NCBI GenBank assembly: GCA_041855445.1
Contig: JBHAEG010000007.1
Coordinates: forward strand, 72,997 to 136,996
Length of the DNA: 64,000 nucleotides
Direction: 5' to 3'
DNA from: Faucicola sp041855445
GTDB lineage: Bacteria > Pseudomonadota > Gammaproteobacteria > Pseudomonadales > Moraxellaceae
Below are positions 42,765-52,787 of the stretch, piece after piece. A model generated the notes under the pieces. The model was given only the letters and a program-made list of their open reading frames with translations. It was not told the origin of the DNA and made no database searches. The stretch's first letter is position 1. Every line of letters begins with the position of its first letter. The translations under genes and the position numbers were made by a program.

Positions 42765-44165
42765 TTAGCGTTTATCTCGCTTTTTAAATTTTTGGATTTG
42801 ACGGCGTTTACGCTCTTTTTGAGCATCAGTTTGTTTGTTTTTACGGTCTTTAAATGGATTATCGTTTTGTTTAAATTCAACTTTAATCGGTGTACCTTCT
42901 AGTTTAAACACTTTACGAAACTCATTTTCTAAATAACGGCGATAACTATGTGGAACATGGTTCGTTTGATTACCATGAATAACTATCACTGGTGGATTAT
43001 GTCCACCTAAATGAGCAAAACGCAATTTAATCCTTCTACCGCTTACCATTGGCGGTTGGTGAGCAGTGACAGCATCTTGTAAAATTTGAGTCAGACGATT
43101 GGTCGAAATATCAAACATTGCCGAGTCATAGGCACGATGAATTGATGGATATAAATTACCTACCCCCGTTCCATGTAAGGCAGAAATTAAATGTATTTTT
43201 ACATACGGAATAAAATTAAAACGTCTATCTACTTCAATTTTTACGAGATTTTTTTGGTCACTATCTAAGCCGTCCCATTTGTTAATAGCAATCACGACCG
43301 CACGTCCTGCCTCTATCGCATACCCCAATAGGTGTAAATCTTGGTCAACGATACCTTCTTGGGCATCAATCACCATAACAACGACATGAGCATCTTTAAT
43401 TGCCTGTAATGTTTTAACAACAGAAAATTTTTCTACTTTTTCATCAATCCGCCCCCGTCTTCTTACACCTGCGGTATCAATTAGCACATAATGACGATTT
43501 TCCCGTTCAAATGGAATGTAAATGCTATCCCGTGTTGTACCAGGCATATCAAACACAACTACTCGCTCTTCACCCAATAGACGATTAACTAAGGTTGATT
43601 TTCCCACATTTGGACGACCAATCACAGCTAAACGTAATCCTTCTGGAGCGGTTTCTTCTTGCTCAATACTGGGCATATTTTCGGTTAAATGTTCTAATAA
43701 ATTAGTAACACCTCGTCCATGACTTGCCGCCACAGGATATGGCTCACCAAACCCTAATGCAAAAAATTCGGTAATGGCGGTTTCAGGCACACCATCAATT
43801 TTATTAGCAACTAAAAATACTGGTTTTCCAAGAGTATGTAACAGTTTGGCAATAGTTTCATCTGCTCCTGTAATGCCTACTCGTGTATCAACCACGAACA
43901 CGATAATATCAGCTTCACCAATAGCCGTACGAGATTGTTCCGCCATGTAGTCATCAATACTACCAACGCCATCATCTGCTTCGCCAATACCACCTGTATC
44001 AATAACAATAAATGCTTTGTCTTCAAATTTTGCATCACCATATTGACGGTCTCGAGTTAGCCCTGCCAAATCTGCGACAAGGGCTTGCCGACTTTTGGTA
44101 AATTGATTAAATAGCGTTGATTTGCCAACGTTTGGTCGTCCAATCAGGGCAACAACTGGTTTCAT
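42765..44165 (-). CDS. der: ribosome biogenesis GTPase Der (EngA)
   Basis: An essential GTPase with two tandem G domains that assists 50S maturation. At 466 residues it has GRPNVGKST twice (residues about 8 and 184), switch II DTGG and DTAG, and the base-recognition motifs NKID and NKWD. The C-terminal KH-like domain (from about 360) includes RRIKLRFAHLGGHNPP and ends in a Lys/Arg-rich tail. AAGGA precedes the start. It follows bamB, as in most gammaproteobacteria. Confidence 0.97.
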   Translation of the reverse strand: MKPVVALIGRPNVGKSTLFNQFTKSRQALVADLAGLTRDRQYGDAKFEDKAFIVIDTGGIGEADDGVGSIDDYMAEQSRTAIGEADIIVFVVDTRVGITGADETIAKLLHTLGKPVFLVANKIDGVPETAITEFFALGFGEPYPVAASHGRGVTNLLEHLTENMPSIEQEETAPEGLRLAVIGRPNVGKSTLVNRLLGEERVVVFDMPGTTRDSIYIPFERENRHYVLIDTAGVRRRGRIDEKVEKFSVVKTLQAIKDAHVVVMVIDAQEGIVDQDLHLLGYAIEAGRAVVIAINKWDGLDSDQKNLVKIEVDRRFNFIPYVKIHLISALHGTGVGNLYPSIHRAYDSAMFDISTNRLTQILQDAVTAHQPPMVSGRRIKLRFAHLGGHNPPVIVIHGNQTNHVPHSYRRYLENEFRKVFKLEGTPIKVEFKQNDNPFKDRKNKQTDAQKERKRRQIQKFKKRDKR

Positions 44166-44199
44166 ATGTGTAAAATCCTTAATTTTGTTTTAAAAACAT

Positions 44200-44232
44200 A
44201 AATACCAATTATCAATTTGACAATTGGTATTT
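44200..44232 (-). terminator. hairpin terminator after bamB
   Basis: AAATACCAATT (44200-44210) and AATTGGTATTT (44222-44232) are perfectly inverted around 11 bases. On the minus strand TATGTTTTTA follows. It probably ends the yfgM-bamB transcript, so der has its own start signals. Confidence 0.7.
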
Positions 44233-44267
44233 ACAGTTAATTTAATAAATTTTTATAACAATTTATA

Positions 44268-45512
44268 TTATTTAACTTGCCAAATACTAAAATTACCTAC
44301 ATTATTTTGAGCAATTACTTGTTCATTATTTTGGCTAAGTTTAACAATTTTACCTGTGGTATGCTTTCTATCTATTGGTTTACCTGTTTCTTTATTAAAA
44401 ACATGTAAATAGCCCATGGCATCGCCAACAATGAGATAATTATTAACAGCTATTGGATTACTTAATCCACGATACGATAGTGCATCTGTTTTCCAGTTGG
44501 CTTTACCTGTAAATTTATCCAATGCAAATATTTCACCTGTTAATGTAGTAATGTAGATTTGTTGTTCATCAACGCCTACAGATGCCAAACCTGCATAATT
44601 TTCAAAAAAATTAATTTTACGGCCTGCAATCATGTCTATACCAACTAATTGTCCACTATAGGTGATGACATAAAGCATATTATTTTGTAAAACTGGCGTT
44701 GCGTCAATATCTGTTAAACGCTCTATTTCGCTTGCACCTTGGGCAGAGCTGATACGTCTTGTCCATGCTGGTAGACCATTTTCAGGATTTAACGCATGAA
44801 TGCGTCCATCAGGTGTACTAATTAAGATAGTTTTATTATCTATCAAGATAGGAGAGGCACTACCCCGAATACTTAAGGTGGGTATTTGGGTTGAGTACTG
44901 CCAAATAACTTTACCTGTTTGTAATGCAATGCCACTAACAACGCCATCATTACTTAGGCTAATGACTGTATTTTGATGAATTAAACTGGGAGCAAGTACA
45001 GTACCCGTCAATTTTGTTTGCCAACGTTGTTTGCTAGACTTTCTATCTAAGGCAATTAAATTCGCTTGGGCATCAGCAACTATCAATATATCTGTTTGAG
45101 CAGACACGCCAGAAGTCAATGTTTTCTTTAAATTTACTTGCCATTGTTGTTTGCCAGATTTGTCCATCGCAACAACGGCACCTGTCGGCGAGGCAAATAC
45201 ATAACCTTGACTATCAATGGCTGTTTGAAAACTTGCTACATTTTGACTTTTAGCAGGGTTGTCATTTTTCTTACCAAATAGCTTAGAACTGTTTTTTTCT
45301 GTAGGTTGCCCTTTGATTTTTGTTTTTCCGCTGATATTGGTTTGAAACACTGGACTAAGAACCGACTGACTTTGTTCAATCGCTACTAAAGGAGCTGATT
45401 GACGTTGTGGTGCTTTAGAGCTTCGGCTACACGCAGTCAGACTGGTTGCCATAAGCACACAGACCGTCAATGCGGTAAGTTTTTGTATCGATGACATATG
45501 AATTTGACGCAT
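44268..45512 (-). CDS. bamB: outer-membrane protein assembly factor BamB
   Basis: A lipoprotein of the BAM complex that folds outer-membrane proteins. From ATG 45512 (GAGAG upstream; the longer frame would need a TTG start) it has 414 residues, with lipobox LTAC and a charged linker of about 60 residues. A PQQ-type beta-propeller follows, with repeats such as VVAMDKSGKQQWQVNL, LIALDRKSSKQRWQTKL, VSGIALQTGKVIWQYS and IHALNPENGLPAWTR. It lies 21 bp after yfgM in a conserved hisS-yfgM-bamB order. Confidence 0.94.
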   Translation of the reverse strand: MRQIHMSSIQKLTALTVCVLMATSLTACSRSSKAPQRQSAPLVAIEQSQSVLSPVFQTNISGKTKIKGQPTEKNSSKLFGKKNDNPAKSQNVASFQTAIDSQGYVFASPTGAVVAMDKSGKQQWQVNLKKTLTSGVSAQTDILIVADAQANLIALDRKSSKQRWQTKLTGTVLAPSLIHQNTVISLSNDGVVSGIALQTGKVIWQYSTQIPTLSIRGSASPILIDNKTILISTPDGRIHALNPENGLPAWTRRISSAQGASEIERLTDIDATPVLQNNMLYVITYSGQLVGIDMIAGRKINFFENYAGLASVGVDEQQIYITTLTGEIFALDKFTGKANWKTDALSYRGLSNPIAVNNYLIVGDAMGYLHVFNKETGKPIDRKHTTGKIVKLSQNNEQVIAQNNVGNFSIWQVK

Positions 45513-45533
45513 AAACTCTACTCTCAATTCGGC

Positions 45534-46397
45534 TTAGTTATTTTTGCTATCTTGTTCAGTGGCAACATCAGTTTTGTCGCTATTACTTGTTGGCATTTCT
45601 GCCTCATTTTGAATGACTTGAACAGCTGGCTTAGCATTTTCAACAATTAATCCACCATCTGTCGGCTGGGTAGGTGTTAAGCCTAGCGACTCCATTTTCA
45701 TACGCAATAAGGCACGGTCTTCAGGAGAGCCTGCCTGCGTCTCATTACGTTTTTCAATGGCTTGCCAAGCTTTTTGATAATGTTCAATTGCCGTTTTTTT
45801 ATCATTTTTACTCATTGCAATGTCACCTAATAACTCTTGCTGACTTGCAATAAATGCTTCATGCAATGGCACATCTAAGATTTTTTTTGCTTCATCTGCT
45901 TGACCATTTGCTACTAATGCCTGAGCATATCGCAATGTCGCCAATGTTTCTAAGCCAACATCATCAAGTTTAATCGCCGTTACTTTTTTTAACGTTTCTA
46001 CTGCAGATTTAAAATCATTATTATCTGATTGTTGCTTTGCTTGAAGCATTAACGCTTGATAAGTATAAATCGTATCTGGGTGAACAGTCGCAAATCCTGC
46101 AACTTCTTTTTGTAATGTTGTAACAGCAGTTTCTAATTGTTTTGTTTGTTCAGCATTCAGATTGTTTTGATTAGACAATTGGTCGATGCTATTTTGCGTT
46201 GTTTGAATTTTTGCAAAACTATTTGCAGCTTCTGTGTCAATACGTCCGCCATTTTTTTGCCAATAATCCCAACCAAAATAACCTGCCAAAGCCAGCAAAA
46301 TCACCAGTACAATATTGCCTCCATGCTTTTTTAATGCCTGCATGGATTGTTGTTCGTCAGTCATGCCCGTATTGACAGGTTTTACATCTTTTACCAT
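45534..46397 (-). CDS. yfgM: YfgM-family tetratricopeptide protein (SecYEG-associated)
   Basis: An inner-membrane anchored TPR protein that in E. coli links SecYEG with periplasmic chaperones. It has 287 residues from ATG 46397 (AAGG ten bases upstream; a TTG six bases further is less likely). An N-terminal cytoplasmic stretch includes DEQQSMQALKKHGGNIV, followed by one transmembrane helix (VLVILLALAGYFGWDYW, about 30-47). A periplasmic TPR region runs to about 225. The C-terminal 60 residues are acidic and low in complexity. Gene order hisS-yfgM-bamB supports the call. Confidence 0.9.
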   Translation of the reverse strand: MVKDVKPVNTGMTDEQQSMQALKKHGGNIVLVILLALAGYFGWDYWQKNGGRIDTEAANSFAKIQTTQNSIDQLSNQNNLNAEQTKQLETAVTTLQKEVAGFATVHPDTIYTYQALMLQAKQQSDNNDFKSAVETLKKVTAIKLDDVGLETLATLRYAQALVANGQADEAKKILDVPLHEAFIASQQELLGDIAMSKNDKKTAIEHYQKAWQAIEKRNETQAGSPEDRALLRMKMESLGLTPTQPTDGGLIVENAKPAVQVIQNEAEMPTSNSDKTDVATEQDSKNN

Positions 46398-46429
46398 TTG
46401 CAAGTTACCTTAAAATTCATTGTAGTTTA

Positions 46430-47680
46430 TCAAATAAACAGCCAATCTTGTTGATTATATACATTTTGTTCGCCAGTTTGCATATTTTTTACACTAATGG
46501 TTTGATTAGCTATTTCATTGTGTGCCAAAATTACGGTAAATTTTGCCCCTGATTTATCTGCTTTTTTCATTTGAGCTTTTAAACTAGTCGCACTCGCCAT
46601 TTTAATGCGTAAATCCGAGCGTTGATGACGCATGGCATCAGCATAAGCTAACCCTTGTAAATAAACATCAGGGTGAGCAACTACAAACACATCACATGCT
46701 GTCATTTCAACAAATGGATTAACTGCTTCTATCAATAACAGTAAACGTTCTAATCCCATTGCAAAGCCAACCGCAGGTTCAGATTTTTCTGAGCCTTTTA
46801 ACTGCCCAACTAATCCATCATATCGCCCACCACCACAGACAGTCGCTTGTGAACCTAATTTATCCGTCACCCATTCAAAAACCGTTTTATTATAATAATC
46901 TAAACCACGCACTAAGTTTGGATTAATTTCAAAGTTAATACCCAATGCTGTTAAATAATTTTTTACCATTTCAAAATGGGCTTTACTTTCTTCACCTAAA
47001 AAATCTGTCAGCTTTGGTGCATCTTGTAAAATTTGTTGAGTTTTTTCCTCTTTACTATCTAAAATTCGTAATGGATTAGTTGTTAAACGGCGTTGACTAT
47101 CTGCATCAAGTTCAGATTTTTTATCAGTTAAATAATCAACTAAAGCCTGTCTATACGCTCGGCGTTCGTTTAACTCGCCCAAGCTATTGAGCTGTAAAGT
47201 TAAAACATGGTCAATCCCTAACGCCTGCCACATCATCGCTGTCATGGCAATTAGCTCAGCATCAGCATCAGGTAACGCACTACCAAAACTTTCTACGCCC
47301 AATTGATGAAATTGACGGTAACGTCCTTTTTGTGGACGTTCATAGCGAAACATCGCCCCTATATACCAAAGCTTTGGCGTATCGCCTCGTAATAAATTAT
47401 GTTCAATAACTGCTCGCACCGCTCCTGCCGTACCTTCTGGACGTAAGGTCAAAGGGGTTGGTGGTTCAGATTTATCTGTAAAACTATACATTTCTTTTTC
47501 GACAATATCTGTTGCGTCACCAATTGCCCGAGCAAATAACTGGGTTTCTTCAACGATAGGTAAACGGATTTGCTCATAGCCGTAACGCTCTAAGACGTTT
47601 GTTAAAATACTTTCTAAACGTTGCCATTGTCGTGTTTGTGTTGGCAAAATGTCATTAAAACCTTTGATGGCTTTTATCAT
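46430..47680 (-). CDS. hisS: histidine--tRNA ligase
   Basis: A class II aminoacyl-tRNA synthetase of 416 residues. Motif 1 lies near IRLPIVEETQLF, motif 2 is MFRYERPQKGRYRQFHQLG, the His-specific loop is LVRGLDYYNKTVFEW, and motif 3 is VGFAMGLERLLL. The C-terminal anticodon-binding domain starts around residue 325. The start MIKAIKGFNDILP is typical. It sits between ispG and yfgM. Confidence 0.97.
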   Translation of the reverse strand: MIKAIKGFNDILPTQTRQWQRLESILTNVLERYGYEQIRLPIVEETQLFARAIGDATDIVEKEMYSFTDKSEPPTPLTLRPEGTAGAVRAVIEHNLLRGDTPKLWYIGAMFRYERPQKGRYRQFHQLGVESFGSALPDADAELIAMTAMMWQALGIDHVLTLQLNSLGELNERRAYRQALVDYLTDKKSELDADSQRRLTTNPLRILDSKEEKTQQILQDAPKLTDFLGEESKAHFEMVKNYLTALGINFEINPNLVRGLDYYNKTVFEWVTDKLGSQATVCGGGRYDGLVGQLKGSEKSEPAVGFAMGLERLLLLIEAVNPFVEMTACDVFVVAHPDVYLQGLAYADAMRHQRSDLRIKMASATSLKAQMKKADKSGAKFTVILAHNEIANQTISVKNMQTGEQNVYNQQDWLFI

Positions 47681-47713
47681 ATTACACCTAAATACTTCAA
47701 TCTTAATTTAAAA

Positions 47714-48832
47714 CTATGCTTTTACCCGTAAAATTTCATTATCTCGTTGGGCTTGTAACTGTTTGGCTTGTTCTCTTACCATTTTTTCAATTTCATCAAC
47801 TAAATGATTGGTATCTATCAGGTGACTTTTTGTACCATGTCGATACACTAATGAGTTTGGACTTGCACCTACCACGCCAATATCTGCTTCTTTGGCTTCA
47901 CCTGGTCCATTAACTTTACAGCCAATGACCGAAACGTCCATCGGCTCTCGAATATCCTCTAGGCGAGCTTCTAACATATTCATCACTTTAATGACATCAA
48001 ACTCTTGTCGAGAACAGCTTGGACAAGCAATAAAATTCACTCCATTTGAACGAATTCCTAAAGATTTTAAAATATCAAAGCCAATTTTTATTTCTTCTTC
48101 GGGCGGTGAGGCAAGCGAAATTCGCATAGTGTCACCAATTCCCTCTAATAATAATCCACCTAATGCAATCGCTGATTTCACAGTACCTGTACGATAAATA
48201 CCAGCCTCAGTCACGCCAAGATGTAAAGGATTATCAATTTGAGCAGAAATGAGTCGATACGCATCTAACGTTAAAAATACATTGCTAGCTTTTACTGAAA
48301 TTTTATACTGGTCAAAATTTAGTTTTTCTAAAATATCAATATGGCGTAATGCTGATTCTAACATTGCTTCACCCGTAGGTTCACCATATTTTTTTTGAAT
48401 GTCTTTTTCTAATGAACCTGCATTTACCCCTATACGAATTGGAATATTATGATGTCTGGCACAAGCAACCACTTCACGCACTTTTTTTTCGTTACCAATA
48501 TTACCTGGATTAATCCGTAAACAATCTGCCCCAGCCTCTGCAACTGCTAAGGCAATTTTATAATCAAAATGAATATCTGCCACCAAAGGAACAGATACTT
48601 GTTGTTTAATTTTAGCAAAAGCCGTCACACTCTCCATTGTTGGCGTAGAAACTCGCATAAAGTCTGCACCTGCATCAATACAACGTTGTATTTGTGCTAC
48701 AGTCGCCTCCACGTCACAAGTATTAGTATTCGTCATACTTTGTATGCTAATGGGTGCATCACCACCCACTGCCACATTACCCACATAAATTTTTTTGGTT
48801 AAGCGACGTTTAATTGGATTATGTGCAGACAT
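47714..48832 (-). CDS. ispG: 4-hydroxy-3-methylbut-2-en-1-yl diphosphate synthase
   Basis: The [4Fe-4S] enzyme of the MEP isoprenoid pathway, also called GcpE. At 372 residues it equals the E. coli enzyme. It has an N-terminal TIM-barrel (PISIQSMTNTNTCDVEAT, PLVADIHFDYKIAL) and a C-terminal cluster domain with ligands in ACPSCSRQEFD and VIGCKVNGPGEAKEADIGV. It follows rodZ by 61 bp and precedes hisS by 33 bp. Confidence 0.97.
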   Translation of the reverse strand: MSAHNPIKRRLTKKIYVGNVAVGGDAPISIQSMTNTNTCDVEATVAQIQRCIDAGADFMRVSTPTMESVTAFAKIKQQVSVPLVADIHFDYKIALAVAEAGADCLRINPGNIGNEKKVREVVACARHHNIPIRIGVNAGSLEKDIQKKYGEPTGEAMLESALRHIDILEKLNFDQYKISVKASNVFLTLDAYRLISAQIDNPLHLGVTEAGIYRTGTVKSAIALGGLLLEGIGDTMRISLASPPEEEIKIGFDILKSLGIRSNGVNFIACPSCSRQEFDVIKVMNMLEARLEDIREPMDVSVIGCKVNGPGEAKEADIGVVGASPNSLVYRHGTKSHLIDTNHLVDEIEKMVREQAKQLQAQRDNEILRVKA

Positions 48833-48893
48833 GATATTTCCTAAATGCTAAAAATTTTCATAAGCATACATTATACAATGTTATCTATGATAA

Positions 48894-49883
48894 CTATGGA
48901 TTTAATGTAAAATTTGCTTGATTATTTTGAGCGTACTGACTTAATTTAATTGGTTGCTTATTTAAATCCAAACTGACATTATTTACTTTATCAATATTAA
49001 TGTTAAATGGAGGCAATCCTTCCACAGTATAGCCACCACGTGTCTTTTCACCTTGTAAAACAACTTTACCTGTCGCATCAGTAATATTGACATTGGTATT
49101 ATCTCTTATCCAAAGTTCCAATTTTGCTGGCTTTTGATTGGTTTGAGGTTGAGTTTGGCTAGGATTTGCCACAGGGGGTGCTGGCGTTTCAACAGCTGGT
49201 GTCGCTACAGGTGCCATCGAAGTGCTACCTGCATTTGTATTGGCAACAATAGGCGATACAGCAGGTGTTGTTTCTGTTGGTGGCGTAGGTGGTGCTGGAT
49301 TAGCTTGGGCTGGTGGTGGAATAGCTACCCCAGTACTTGCCAATGAAGCACCCGCTACTTGGTCCTGTGGACTGACTTCAATTTGTGTAGCACTTTCTGT
49401 ATCTTGGCTATCAGACTTAGCTTTATTGACTGTTTTAAATATCAAAATTCCTGCGACAACCGCAATAACCACACCTGCAATTAACCAAATATTAAATTTT
49501 AAACCACCTTGACCATCTCGCTCTAATGTTCCCATAGGACGCATTGGAGAATGAATATCCTCAGCGGTTTTTGGTCGCATATGGTCAGGATAGCAGGCAT
49601 CAAAGCTATTTGCCATTTGTGTACTATCTAGACCTAAATATTTTGCATAATTTACAGCAAAACCTCGAGCAAAAGTCACTTGAGGCAATGCTTCAAAGTC
49701 CTCTGCCTCTAATGCTTGTAGGTATCGCCTTAAAATAAACAGTTCTTTTGCAGCATCATCAAGACTTACACCTTTTTTTTCTCGGGCATTTTTTAAAGTC
49801 TGCCCAAAGGGTTGTAACGTCTCAGATTTATTAGAAGCTACTTTCTGACTGTTATTATCGGTTTTGTGACTATCTAATTCCAT
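48894..49883 (-). CDS. rodZ: cytoskeleton protein RodZ
   Basis: A membrane protein that anchors MreB to keep rod shape. The 329-residue protein has an N-terminal Cro-like helix-turn-helix (FGQTLKNAREKKGVSLDDAA to YAKYLGLD, about 26-105). One transmembrane helix follows (IWLIAGVVIAVVAGILIF, about 132-150), then a Pro/Ala/Thr-rich periplasmic linker (170-250), then a C-terminal DUF4115 domain (LELWIRDNTNVNITDATGKV). Its start overlaps the pilF stop by about 10 bp, indicating coupling. Confidence 0.93.
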   Translation of the reverse strand: MELDSHKTDNNSQKVASNKSETLQPFGQTLKNAREKKGVSLDDAAKELFILRRYLQALEAEDFEALPQVTFARGFAVNYAKYLGLDSTQMANSFDACYPDHMRPKTAEDIHSPMRPMGTLERDGQGGLKFNIWLIAGVVIAVVAGILIFKTVNKAKSDSQDTESATQIEVSPQDQVAGASLASTGVAIPPPAQANPAPPTPPTETTPAVSPIVANTNAGSTSMAPVATPAVETPAPPVANPSQTQPQTNQKPAKLELWIRDNTNVNITDATGKVVLQGEKTRGGYTVEGLPPFNINIDKVNNVSLDLNKQPIKLSQYAQNNQANFTLNP

Positions 49884-50746
49884 GTTACCCCTGGATTACT
49901 TAACCATGTCTTCATTTGTTTTGCCTCATCACTGGTTGGATAAAGGTCAAAAAGTTGTTGTGTCAAACGTTGTTGTTCTTTGTTGTTCTCGTAAGCTTTT
50001 GCCAAACGGATACCTTGTAGTAGCACACGAGAACCTAATTGATTATTACCCATTAATACGGTTAAATCACTATATAACATTTGAGCATCTTGATAATTTT
50101 TTTGTTTTAAAAAAATATCAACTAACTCAATTCTGGCAATAATACTTTGGCGATTGGTATCTAATGCCTTAATAAAAGACTGTGTCGCAAGTTCAGTTTT
50201 ATTTAACTGTAAGGCAGTACGCCCTAAGTTTTCTAATGCCCCTGCTCGTCCTTCATATCCTAAGGCTGAACCTGCAATTTCAAATTGTTGTAAAGCCTCA
50301 TTATAACGTTTCATCTGCGATAAATACACGCCATAATTATTGCGTGCTTGAATAAACTGTGGGTCTAAACTAATCGCTTGCTTAAAATATCCCTCTGCCT
50401 TTTGTAAATTAATCGCACTACCTTCTTGTTGCAATAAAATCCCCATCATATCATAAGCAGGAGCATAGCGGTCATCAGACGCTAACGCCTGTTCTAATTG
50501 ACGTTTTGCACTATCCAGCTGACGGTCTCGTATCATCTGGCTAGCAATAGCCGTGCGAATTTTGGCAATTTCTTTTGGATTATGTGGGATTTTTGTTAAA
50601 TCTGCTGATGTTTTGGTACTGTATTGACTTTCTTGACTACTCACACAACCGACTAACATGGTACTCATCGCCACTAAACCCGCCATACCTAATATGACGA
50701 AACGCTGTTTTACTCTGTTATTTGTTACCATCATATGCTCACTCAT
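49874..50746 (-). CDS. pilF: type IV pilus biogenesis/stability lipoprotein PilF (PilW)
   Basis: An outer-membrane pilotin with TPR repeats that helps assemble the PilQ secretin. The 290-residue protein has a lipoprotein signal with lipobox LVGC near residue 34 (in-frame starts occur at residues 1, 5 and 6). About six TPR units follow, including YAPAYDMMGILLQQEG, AEGYFKQAISLDPQF and ARNNYGVYLSQMKRYNEA. It heads the conserved pilF-rodZ-ispG-hisS block. No other pilus genes are in the window. Confidence 0.92.
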   Translation of the reverse strand: MSEHMMVTNNRVKQRFVILGMAGLVAMSTMLVGCVSSQESQYSTKTSADLTKIPHNPKEIAKIRTAIASQMIRDRQLDSAKRQLEQALASDDRYAPAYDMMGILLQQEGSAINLQKAEGYFKQAISLDPQFIQARNNYGVYLSQMKRYNEALQQFEIAGSALGYEGRAGALENLGRTALQLNKTELATQSFIKALDTNRQSIIARIELVDIFLKQKNYQDAQMLYSDLTVLMGNNQLGSRVLLQGIRLAKAYENNKEQQRLTQQLFDLYPTSDEAKQMKTWLSNPGVTWN

Positions 50747-51006
50747 CGTTATCTTGTTACCATGAATTAATAGGCATCAACATATTGTGCGTCTTTTGAT
50801 GTGAGTAGCTTTTTGTTTAGTTTTTGTTACCACTGAAAACAGCTAATTCAATGCTAACAGATTTTTCATCATATATCTACTTTTAAAAAATTTATTTCAA
50901 GATGAAAAATAACTTATCAAACGCTTTTTAGCAGATTTTAGGAAATATTTAAAGCGTTGTAAATGAATTTATCATATAATTACGCCAAAATACCCCTTTA
51001 TTTTAT

Positions 51007-52188
51007 TTAGCAATTTTTCTGAGAAACCTTGTCTTGCCACTGTTTAGAACGTCTGGTTCTATCTGCTACTTGTCCTACCAATTGCCCACACGCCGCATCA
51101 ATATCATCACCTCGTGTCTGCCGAATAGTACACACAAACCCTGCCTTATTCAAGATGTTACTGAATGCGTGAATTCGATTATTGCTTGAACGGTCATAAG
51201 GAGCATATGGAAATGGATTAAATGGAATTAAGTTTACTTTACTGGGCAATCCGTCCAATAAAGCGACCAGTTGTTTGGCATGTTCATCACTGTCATTGAC
51301 ACCAGCTAACATCACATATTCAATGGTCACATGTTTTTTATGACGAGGATTTTCATCATATACATAGGCTTTCGCCGCCTCAATCAGCTGTTTTAATGGA
51401 TATTTTTTATTAATAGGTACCAGCTCATCTCGTAAGGCATCATTGGGGGCATGTAATGAAATCGCTAAAGCAACATCAATATCTTTGGCAAGCTCATACA
51501 TTTTTGGCACAATACCTGATGTTGATAAAGTTACTCGGCGTTTTGATAAGCCAAACGCATGGTCATCAAGCATCAGCGACATGGCATTGACCACCGCAGT
51601 ATAATTTAGTAACGGCTCACCCATACCCATCATCACAACATTGGTGACTCGATTTTCCCGTTGATGAACAGGTACATTTTGCATATAGGATTGATTTGCA
51701 ACCCAAAGCTGTCCGATAATCTCTGCCTGAGTTAAATCTCTTTCAAAACCTTGTTTACCTGTACTACAAAAACTACAATCTAACGCACAACCAACTTGTG
51801 AAGATATACACAAAGTTTTTCTACCAAACTGTTTGTTATCTTCAGCAGGAATTAATACCGTTTCTACTAATGAGCCACCAGCCACTTCAAATACCCATTT
51901 ACGTGTACCATCTTCACTAAATTTTTTAAATTTAACAGTTGGTGGCGTGATAGTCGCAATTTGACTTAATTTTTCTTGTAATTTTTTGGATAGGTTGGTC
52001 ATTTCATAAAAGTCAGTCACGCCATATTGATAAATCCATTTCATCAATTGGGTGGTACGAAACGGCTTTTCACCAATATCGGCGAAAAACTGATTTAATT
52101 CTGATTTTGACATACCCAGTAGATTGATTTTTTTATCATCTGACAGGATAGTTTCGTTAAGTGTGTCGATTACAGGGATTTTGGTCAT
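51007..52188 (-). CDS. rlmN: 23S rRNA (A2503-C2)/tRNA methyltransferase RlmN
   Basis: A radical-SAM methylase that makes 2-methyladenosine in 23S rRNA and some tRNAs. From ATG 52188 (MTKIPVIDT) it has 393 residues; the longer reading starts with TTG. The radical-SAM ligands are in CALDCSFCSTG. The methyl-carrying Cys is in the C-terminal IDAACGQL, and the second reactive Cys lies in FVCTIRQTRG. GMGEPLLNYTAV and AISLHAPND are also present. It stands alone here rather than directly next to pilF: a 260-bp spacer separates them. Confidence 0.95.
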   Translation of the reverse strand: MTKIPVIDTLNETILSDDKKINLLGMSKSELNQFFADIGEKPFRTTQLMKWIYQYGVTDFYEMTNLSKKLQEKLSQIATITPPTVKFKKFSEDGTRKWVFEVAGGSLVETVLIPAEDNKQFGRKTLCISSQVGCALDCSFCSTGKQGFERDLTQAEIIGQLWVANQSYMQNVPVHQRENRVTNVVMMGMGEPLLNYTAVVNAMSLMLDDHAFGLSKRRVTLSTSGIVPKMYELAKDIDVALAISLHAPNDALRDELVPINKKYPLKQLIEAAKAYVYDENPRHKKHVTIEYVMLAGVNDSDEHAKQLVALLDGLPSKVNLIPFNPFPYAPYDRSSNNRIHAFSNILNKAGFVCTIRQTRGDDIDAACGQLVGQVADRTRRSKQWQDKVSQKNC

Positions 52189-52296
52189 GACTTTTTCAAT
52201 AAATGATGGCAAATCAAACCCACCATTATAGCGAAGTTCATTGTTAAAGTCATGATGAAACTGTAAACACAAATAACAGTAATGTCACGCAAACTT

Positions 52297-52659
52297 TTAT
52301 TCTTGTGACGCTAATCCTACGGTTCCTGTATATTTTAATGCTTTTTCAGATACCCAACCAAAAAAATCCTCGCCTGTTTTTGGGTTCATATACATAATAT
52401 AGTCATAGCCATTATGATTTTGATAGGCAACGACACTGTCATTTTTAATAATAAAAACATCAGTTTTACACGTTGCATGTGGGGCGGAATGTAAATATAG
52501 ACGACCTTTTTTAATCACTTGTTCACTAATAGCTGGGCGGTAATATCCGCCTTCTTCTTCTGCTGTTTTATGCAGAGCATCACAATCCACTGCTAGAGCA
52601 AATGATGATATGGTCAATGTTATCGATAATAATGCTATTTTAAATGTTGTTTTTGTCAT
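52297..52659 (-). CDS. small secreted protein, unknown function (120 aa)
   Basis: A 120-residue protein with a Sec signal peptide (MTKTTFKIALLSITLTISSFALA). The mature part is about 97 residues. It has two cysteines (VDCDALH and ATCKTDVF) that could pair, and a segment RLYLHSAPHATC...DSVVAYQNHNGYDYIMYMNP then GWVSEKALKYTG resembling bacterial SH3-like domains. I cannot name the family. It lies between rlmN and ndk, apparently as its own transcript. Confidence 0.75.
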   Translation of the reverse strand: MTKTTFKIALLSITLTISSFALAVDCDALHKTAEEEGGYYRPAISEQVIKKGRLYLHSAPHATCKTDVFIIKNDSVVAYQNHNGYDYIMYMNPKTGEDFFGWVSEKALKYTGTVGLASQE

Positions 52660-52737
52660 AATACTATCTCATCAAGTATTTTATTTAATTACTTATATAT
52701 TATATCTTTTTTTTATAGATATTTAAACTAAAACAAA

Positions 52738-52762
52738 AAATACCAGCGTATCACTGGTATTT
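52738..52762 (-). terminator. rho-independent terminator of ndk
   Basis: AAATACCAG (52738-52746) pairs with CTGGTATTT (52754-52762). On the minus strand TTTTTTG follows. It lies 26 bp after the ndk stop. Confidence 0.88.
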
Positions 52763-52787
52763 TTATTATGCTTAAAGTAGTAGATAA